Part shown: piece after piece, positions 20,978 to 24,343 of the stretch
How the letters are laid out: every line of letters begins with the position of its first letter
Numbering within the stretch: position 1 is the first letter of the stretch
Assembly (NCBI GenBank): GCA_905211345.1
Contig: CAJMAO010000015.1
Span: 1-24,343 of the forward strand
Reading direction: 5' to 3'
Origin: an uncultured Prevotella sp.
GTDB lineage: Bacteria > Bacteroidota > Bacteroidia > Bacteroidales > Bacteroidaceae
DNA length: 24,343 nt
Made by a program: the position numbers and the translations under genes
The notes under the pieces: model-generated
What the model was told of the DNA's origin: nothing
Seen by the model: the letters and a program-made list of their open reading frames with translations, nothing else
The model's database searches: none

Positions 20978-23018
20978 GCTGGCAGGCTGGTTTGTTCACG
21001 CGGTACACGAAGTTGCTTCGTCCCTGTATCATGCCTTGGTTGACGAGCTTCTTGAACGGCTCCTCCTCGCACGACACTCCGAGGTCGTGCAGGAACTTGT
21101 TCCAGAAGCGCGAGTAAATCAAGTGGCCTGTGGCGTGCTCCGTTCCGCCTACGTACAGGTCAACGTTGCGCCAGTACCCGTCGGCCTCGGGGCTTACAAG
21201 GGCTTGGTCGTCATGCGGGTCCATGTACCTTAAATAGTAAGCCGACGAGCCGGCGAAGCCCGGCATGGTGTTCAGTTCGAGGGGGAACACGGTCGTGTTG
21301 TCAACCAAAGACTTGTCAACAACGGCGTTCTTCCCAGTGTCCCACGCCCATTTCTTGGCGTGTCCCAGCGGCGGTTCGCCTGTCTCCGTGGGTTTGTACT
21401 GGTCTATCTCGGGCAGTTCCAGCGGCAGGCAGTCCTCCGGCAGCATGTAAGGCTGGCCGTCCTTGTAGTACACGGGGAACGGCTCGCCCCAGTACCTTTG
21501 GCGCGAGAAGATGGCGTCGCGCAGGCGGTAGTTCACTTTCACGCGGCCGAGGTTGTGCTCCTTGACAAACTCCTTGGTCTTCTGTATTGCTTCTTTTACT
21601 GATAATCCGTTGAGCGAGAAACCGTGGATGGCCTCCACCCCGGCTTTCGGCGAGTTGCAAACTGTTCCTTCCTTGGCGTCGAAGCTCTCCTCGCTTACGT
21701 CGCAGCCCTCGATGAGCGGGCGTATCTCGAGGCCGAAGTGGCGGGCGAAGGCGTAGTCGCGCGAGTCATGGGCGGGCACGGCCATGATGGCTCCCGTGCC
21801 GTAGCCTGCCAGCACGTAGTCGGATATCCAGATGGGTATGTCCTCGCCCGTGAAGGGGTTGACGGCGTAAGAGCCCGAGAACACGCCGCTCACCGAGCGG
21901 TCGCTGATGCGCTCGCGCTCCGTGCGCTTCTTGGTGCGCTCAAGGTAAGCGTCCACCTCGGCCTTCTGCCCGGGCGTGGTGACCTTTGCCACCAGCTCGC
22001 TCTCGGGCGCGAGCACCATGAACGTTACGCCGAATATGGTGTCGGCGCGGGTGGTGAAGATGGTGAAGGAGCCCCCCTCACACTCCCCCGAGGGGGAGCT
22101 TTGGTTAGCTTTGTTGGTATCTGAAGCTCCCCCTTGGGGGAGTTTGTGGGGGGCTATCTTAAACTCTATCTCCGTTCCCTCGGAGCGTCCTATCCAGTTG
22201 CGCTGGGTTTCCTTCAGCGAGTCGGTCCAGTCAACGGTGTCTAGGCCGTCGAGCAACCTTTGGGCGTATGCGCTGACGCGCAGGCACCACTGCTGCATCT
22301 TCTTCTGCACTACGGGGTAGCCGCCGCGCACCGACAGGCCGTCTACCACCTCGTCGTTGGCGAGCACCGTGCCCAGCCCGGCACACCAGTTAACCATCGT
22401 CTCGCCGAGATAAGCCAGCCGCCAGTTCATCAGCGTCTCGTGCTCTGTCATGGCGTTCCAGTCGGCGGCCGTCAGCTTCAGCTCCTCGCTTTGTGCGGCG
22501 TCCAGCCCTTCGGTGCCGTGCTTGGCAAGATGCTTTTCAAGCTCCTCTATCGGCCTGGCCTTTTGCAAGGCGTTGTCGTAGTATGAGTTGAACATCTTGA
22601 TGAAGGCCCACTGAGTCCAGTGGTAATACCGTGGGTCGCACGTGCGCACCTCGCGGTCCCAGTCGAACGAGAAGCCGATTTTGTCAAGCTGCTCGCGGTA
22701 GTGGTTGATGTTGGCCTCGGTGGTCACGGCCGGGTGCTGGCCGGTCTGTATGGCGTACTGCTCGGCCGGCAGTCCGTAGGCGTCGTAGCCCATGGGGTTC
22801 AATACGTTGAAGCCCTGCTGGCGCTTGTAGCGCGCGTATATGTCGGAGGCTATGTAGCCGAGCGGGTGGCCTACGTGCAGGCCCGCCCCGGAGGGGTAAG
22901 GGAACATGTTGAGCACGTAGAACTTCTGTTTCCGCGCGTCCTCGGTTACGTGGTAGGTCTTCTCGTCGGCCCACCTCTGCTGCCATCGTTTCTCAATCTC
23001 GTTGAAGTTGTATTCCAT
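20889..23018 (-). CDS. leuS: Leucyl-tRNA synthetase, N-terminal part (catalytic and editing domains)
   Basis: LeuRS charges tRNA-Leu and edits mischarged tRNA through its CP1 domain. This part has HVGH at 48-51 (PYPSGAGLHVGHPLGY), the zinc-less connecting region and WIGRSEG before the CP1 editing domain. TTRADTIFGVTFMVLAPES and GYGTGAIMAVPAHDSRD lie inside CP1, and ETEHATGHL-type catalytic core sequence (GGTEHATGHLIYSRFWNKFL) follows. The true family sequence ends at about residue 678 (NFVYRVNK). The last 31 residues are translated repeat (element B) and end in a stop within it. A second repeat (element C) adds about 28 residues near 290-315, at the entrance of CP1. A promoter octamer lies at 23062-23069. 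The two parts (20018-23018) are surely one gene; the break may be a real mutation or a homopolymer sequencing error. Confidence 0.9.
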   Translation of the reverse strand: MEYNFNEIEKRWQQRWADEKTYHVTEDARKQKFYVLNMFPYPSGAGLHVGHPLGYIASDIYARYKRQQGFNVLNPMGYDAYGLPAEQYAIQTGQHPAVTTEANINHYREQLDKIGFSFDWDREVRTCDPRYYHWTQWAFIKMFNSYYDNALQKARPIEELEKHLAKHGTEGLDAAQSEELKLTAADWNAMTEHETLMNWRLAYLGETMVNWCAGLGTVLANDEVVDGLSVRGGYPVVQKKMQQWCLRVSAYAQRLLDGLDTVDWTDSLKETQRNWIGRSEGTEIEFKIAPHKLPQGGASDTNKANQSSPSGECEGGSFTIFTTRADTIFGVTFMVLAPESELVAKVTTPGQKAEVDAYLERTKKRTERERISDRSVSGVFSGSYAVNPFTGEDIPIWISDYVLAGYGTGAIMAVPAHDSRDYAFARHFGLEIRPLIEGCDVSEESFDAKEGTVCNSPKAGVEAIHGFSLNGLSVKEAIQKTKEFVKEHNLGRVKVNYRLRDAIFSRQRYWGEPFPVYYKDGQPYMLPEDCLPLELPEIDQYKPTETGEPPLGHAKKWAWDTGKNAVVDKSLVDNTTVFPLELNTMPGFAGSSAYYLRYMDPHDDQALVSPEADGYWRNVDLYVGGTEHATGHLIYSRFWNKFLHDLGVSCEEEPFKKLVNQGMIQGRSNFVYRVNKPACQQPPLTPPPPPRGGKPGWQRRRPVIPPRGE
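22071..22154. repeat. GC-rich palindromic element C, in-frame insertion inside leuS
   Basis: The arms 22071-22101 and 22123-22154 are near-complementary and match the arms of element A (GCCCCCCTCACACTCCCCCG against GCCCCCCTCAAACTCCCCCG). The element is 84 bp long, exactly 28 codons, and is translated as a proline/glycine/serine/lysine-rich segment (PHKLPQGGAS, then NQSSPSGE) between EIEFKIA and SFTIFTTRAD. Other LeuRS proteins as I know them pass almost directly from the EVDFKI strand to the TTRAD strand. Confidence 0.85.
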
Positions 23019-23061
23019 TGCTTCGTATCTTGTTTTTGTTTATATGCAATAATCCAAGATG

Positions 23062-23069
23062 CAAAGATA
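23062..23069 (-). promoter_or_regulatory. -7 promoter element for leuS
   Basis: The minus strand reads TATCTTTG (exact TAnnTTTG), 43 bp upstream of the leuS start codon at 23018. Confidence 0.6.
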
Positions 23070-23074
23070 ATAAA

Positions 23075-23161
23075 AAGGTGAGAAAGTGAGAAGGTGAGAA
23101 GGTGAGAAAAGCGTTTTTTATCATAAAATCCACCTTCTCACCCTCTCACCTTCTCACCTTC
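23075..23161. repeat. Octamer-built palindromic repeat upstream of leuS
   Basis: The left side (about 23075-23108) is tandem GGTGAGAA/AGTGAGAA. The right side (about 23130-23161) is tandem CACCTTCT/CACCCTCT, so the two sides pair as a long imperfect hairpin with a 20-base loop. It fills the gap between the leuS promoter and the stop codon of the smalltalk gene, where it may also end transcription of the HU-smalltalk pair. Confidence 0.8.
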
Positions 23162-23164
23162 CCA

Positions 23165-23266
23165 TCATATTGCCGCGTTCACTCCGAACACTCCGAGTAT
23201 GGCCGTGGCCACGGCCGCAATGATTTTCAAGATTATCGATGCTGTGTTTTTTCCTTTTTCGCTCAT
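23165..23266 (-). CDS. Smalltalk-like small protein, 33 aa
   Basis: The frame from ATG 23266 to TGA 23165-23167 encodes 33 residues: MSEKGKNTASIILKIIAAV and then a hydrophobic, glycine-containing tail (ATAILGVFGVNAAI). A charged N-terminus followed by one hydrophobic helix with AVATAI.GVFGV is the pattern I know as the 'smalltalk' proteins, short Bacteroidota proteins usually encoded next to HU-like genes. Here the HU-like gene lies 163 bp upstream on the same strand, which supports the call. No function is established. The single helix suggests a membrane peptide. Confidence 0.75.
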   Translation of the reverse strand: MSEKGKNTASIILKIIAAVATAILGVFGVNAAI

Positions 23267-23395
23267 AGTTTTAAGTTTATTGTTTTTAAGTTGATTGTTT
23301 TTTAAGCGGCTGAAAGGGTTTGCGCCCCTACCCTTCCGCCGCCGTCATCCTGATTTTAGGTTTTCACCTTTTTACATTATTGGCAAGGTCATGCC

Positions 23396-23425
23396 CGGCT
23401 CCCTCCCTTGGGGAGGGTTGGGGTG
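23396..23425. repeat. Short GC-rich palindrome downstream of the HU-like gene
   Basis: CCCTCCCTTGGGGAGGG folds on itself and is followed by TTGGGGTGGG. It ends 5 bp before the HU stop codon side. It resembles one arm of the GC-rich elements in and near leuS, but is a different subtype. Confidence 0.5.
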
Positions 23426-23429
23426 GGTG

Positions 23430-23879
23430 TTACGCTCCCTCCTCCACGTCGTCGAGAGCCGTGCCCACGGCGTTCTTTGGCAGCTCCTGCACCTTGCAGC
23501 CGGTCAAGAGTGCGCGCACGCGGGTGTTGTCCTTCTCTATTTTAGTTTCGGGCTGGAACAGCACGTGCACCGACTTGACGTTCTGCCCTGCGGTAAATTC
23601 CTCGGGCGTTGCCGCTGGCTTTGTCGACATGCCTATCTTAAACGTGCCGAGGCGGTCGAGCTTCACGCGGTGCGACATCTGCAGGTGGCGCTGCATGGTC
23701 TCCACCAGTTCGCTGAGCACCGCTACTATGTCAGCCCGTTTCACTGTGCAATTTGCCTGCATCTCCTCGGCAAGGCCGTCTATGTCGACGGTGCCCGTGT
23801 GCACGGCGCGTGCGTACCATTCGCCGTTGTGGGTTGAGTTACGTCTGTTGTCCTGATAAAGTTTATAAAATACTGCCAT
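23430..23879 (-). CDS. HU-like (HU-HIG type) DNA-binding protein
   Basis: The 149-residue protein looks like the long Bacteroidota HU/IHF relatives. It starts MAVFYKLYQDNRRN, followed by a helix-rich segment (VDIDGLAEEMQANCTVKRADIVAVLSELVETM, about 31-62) that corresponds to the HU dimer helices. The beta-arm region then comes: HRVKLDRLGTFKIGMSTK (71-88) and VKSVHVLFQPETKIEK (101-116). Classical HU has about 90 residues, so the N-terminal and C-terminal extensions mark the HU-HIG subgroup. It probably binds and bends DNA; targets are unknown. The start at 23879 follows a TACCTTTG promoter octamer 94 bp upstream. The smalltalk gene lies downstream on the same strand. Confidence 0.85.
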   Translation of the reverse strand: MAVFYKLYQDNRRNSTHNGEWYARAVHTGTVDIDGLAEEMQANCTVKRADIVAVLSELVETMQRHLQMSHRVKLDRLGTFKIGMSTKPAATPEEFTAGQNVKSVHVLFQPETKIEKDNTRVRALLTGCKVQELPKNAVGTALDDVEEGA

Positions 23880-23972
23880 AATGTTTTAAGTTTTTAAGTT
23901 TGTTTGTTAATTGAAAATTGTTTGTTACTTGAATTTTTAATTCTTAATTTGTATCGACGCGTCTTACGGTTG

Positions 23973-23980
23973 CAAAGGTA
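23973..23980 (-). promoter_or_regulatory. -7 promoter element for the HU-like gene
   Basis: The minus strand reads TACCTTTG (matches TAnnTTTG), about 94 bp before the HU start codon. It is the same octamer as the one before dinD. Confidence 0.55.
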
Positions 23981-24046
23981 GCGCTTTCCGCCCCACCCTC
24001 CAAGCCCGTATGCTATACATCGCAGGAGTGGAACACGTGACAATCG

Positions 24047-24073
24047 GCAACCGTCTGACTGTCAGGCGGTTGC
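24047..24073. repeat. 13-bp inverted repeat
   Basis: GCAACCGTCTGAC (24047-24059) and GTCAGGCGGTTGC (24061-24073) are complementary but for one G-U-type mismatch, with a single base between them. No T-run follows on either side. It could be a protein-binding site or part of a repeat. Confidence 0.6.
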
Positions 24074-24089
24074 GTGGCGGCCTGCGGCG

Positions 24090-24173
24090 CGTGGCCTTTC
24101 GCCCCGCCGTTGGCCGTGTTTTGCGCCCCGGTATGCCGTGTTTCGGGCTGTGAAAGACGGCCTTTCGTAACGC
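24090..24173. repeat. Imperfect ~21-22-bp tandem repeats, GC-rich set
   Basis: About four units can be lined up: GCGTGGCCTTTCGCCCCGCC, TTGGCCGTGTTTTGCGCCCC, GTATGCCGTGTTTCGGGCTG and AAAGACGGCCTTTCGTAACG. The last matches the AGACGG(T/C)CTTTC core of the block at 7970-8046, so both blocks belong to one family at different GC content. Confidence 0.5.
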
Positions 24174-24343
24174 CTTGAGCGCCAGCGGGTTGCGCCGCCG
24201 ATGATTTGCGGCTTTTTTAGGCATGGTGTATGGCGTTAGCGTTTTTTAAGTTTTAGAGCCGAAAGTATATAGTGTTGCGAACTTATTGGGTTCATCCGCA
24301 AATCTGTTGGATGTTCATTTGCAAAAAGCGGAAGTTGCCGTAA

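Larger units (their letters stand above)
23880..24343. other. Non-coding right end with promoter, hairpin and repeats
   Basis: I see no convincing gene here. From left to right it holds an AT-rich HU leader with TTTTTAAG-type runs, the HU promoter octamer, a 13-bp hairpin (24047-24073), a block of ~21-bp GC-rich repeats (24090-24173) and about 110 bp of unassigned sequence to the edge. Confidence 0.6.

Noticed and set aside
23075..23161. CRISPR-like array
   Set aside because: Repeats are 8 bp and directly adjacent with no unique spacers, and the two sides are inverted. It is a tandem repeat palindrome.
23964..24224. 86-codon minus-strand open frame at the right end
   Set aside because: It is rich in arginine and proline, runs through the HU promoter and the 22-bp GC-rich repeats, and resembles no protein. 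The composition fits a chance frame in GC-rich repeat DNA.

Overview
The window looks like a chromosomal segment from a member of Bacteroidales, most likely Prevotella or a close relative. The evidence is: Bacteroidota-type promoter octamers (TAnnTTTG) in front of several genes, a PorZ-like type IX secretion protein with a C-terminal secretion domain, a long HU-like DNA-binding protein followed by a 33-residue 'smalltalk' gene, and many intergenic tandem heptamers and GC-rich palindromes. The species call is inference.

Layout. 1-384 (-) is the 5' part of a GT8 glycosyltransferase cut by the window edge. 605-1426 (+) is a GT2 glycosyltransferase. 1500-2693 (-) is an AAA ATPase of the DUF4143 type, bracketed by two 74-bp direct repeats that are themselves palindromes. 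2843-4891 (-) is metG with a clear terminator. 5030-5902 (-) is dinD and 6097-7785 (-) a secreted PL1-type pectate lyase. 7786-8463 is a 680-bp non-coding stretch with short tandem repeats and a cluster of DnaA-box-like 9-mers. 8464-10615 (+) is an AT-richer two-gene cassette: an N6-adenine DNA methyltransferase and a probable restriction endonuclease. nadA (10643-11617, +) follows closely.

From 11715 rightwards every gene is on the minus strand. Read in transcription order from the right edge: an HU-like protein (23430-23879), a 33-aa smalltalk protein (23165-23266), leuS (20018-23018, apparently frame-broken), a YitT-family membrane protein (18941-19870), rdgB (18236-18841), a GT2 glycosyltransferase (17304-18239), porZ (15292-17307), a polytopic GT-C-like membrane protein (13807-15252) and two membrane acyltransferases (12755-13810 and 11715-12758). 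Four junctions in the rdgB-to-acyltransferase block are 4-base ATGA overlaps, so it reads as one operon. It joins PorZ to glycan-building and glycan-decorating enzymes, consistent with cell-surface polysaccharide or A-LPS work.

The least ordinary content is the repeats. Three related GC-rich palindromes occur at 19881-20000, 20880-20977 and 22071-22154. The last two lie inside leuS, one as a clean 84-bp in-frame insertion and the other at a C/G homopolymer where the frame breaks. Separately, tandem 7-8-bp repeats begin at or overlap the start or stop codons of several genes. One pair forms a perfect 46-bp inverted repeat that contains the stop codons of two convergent genes.
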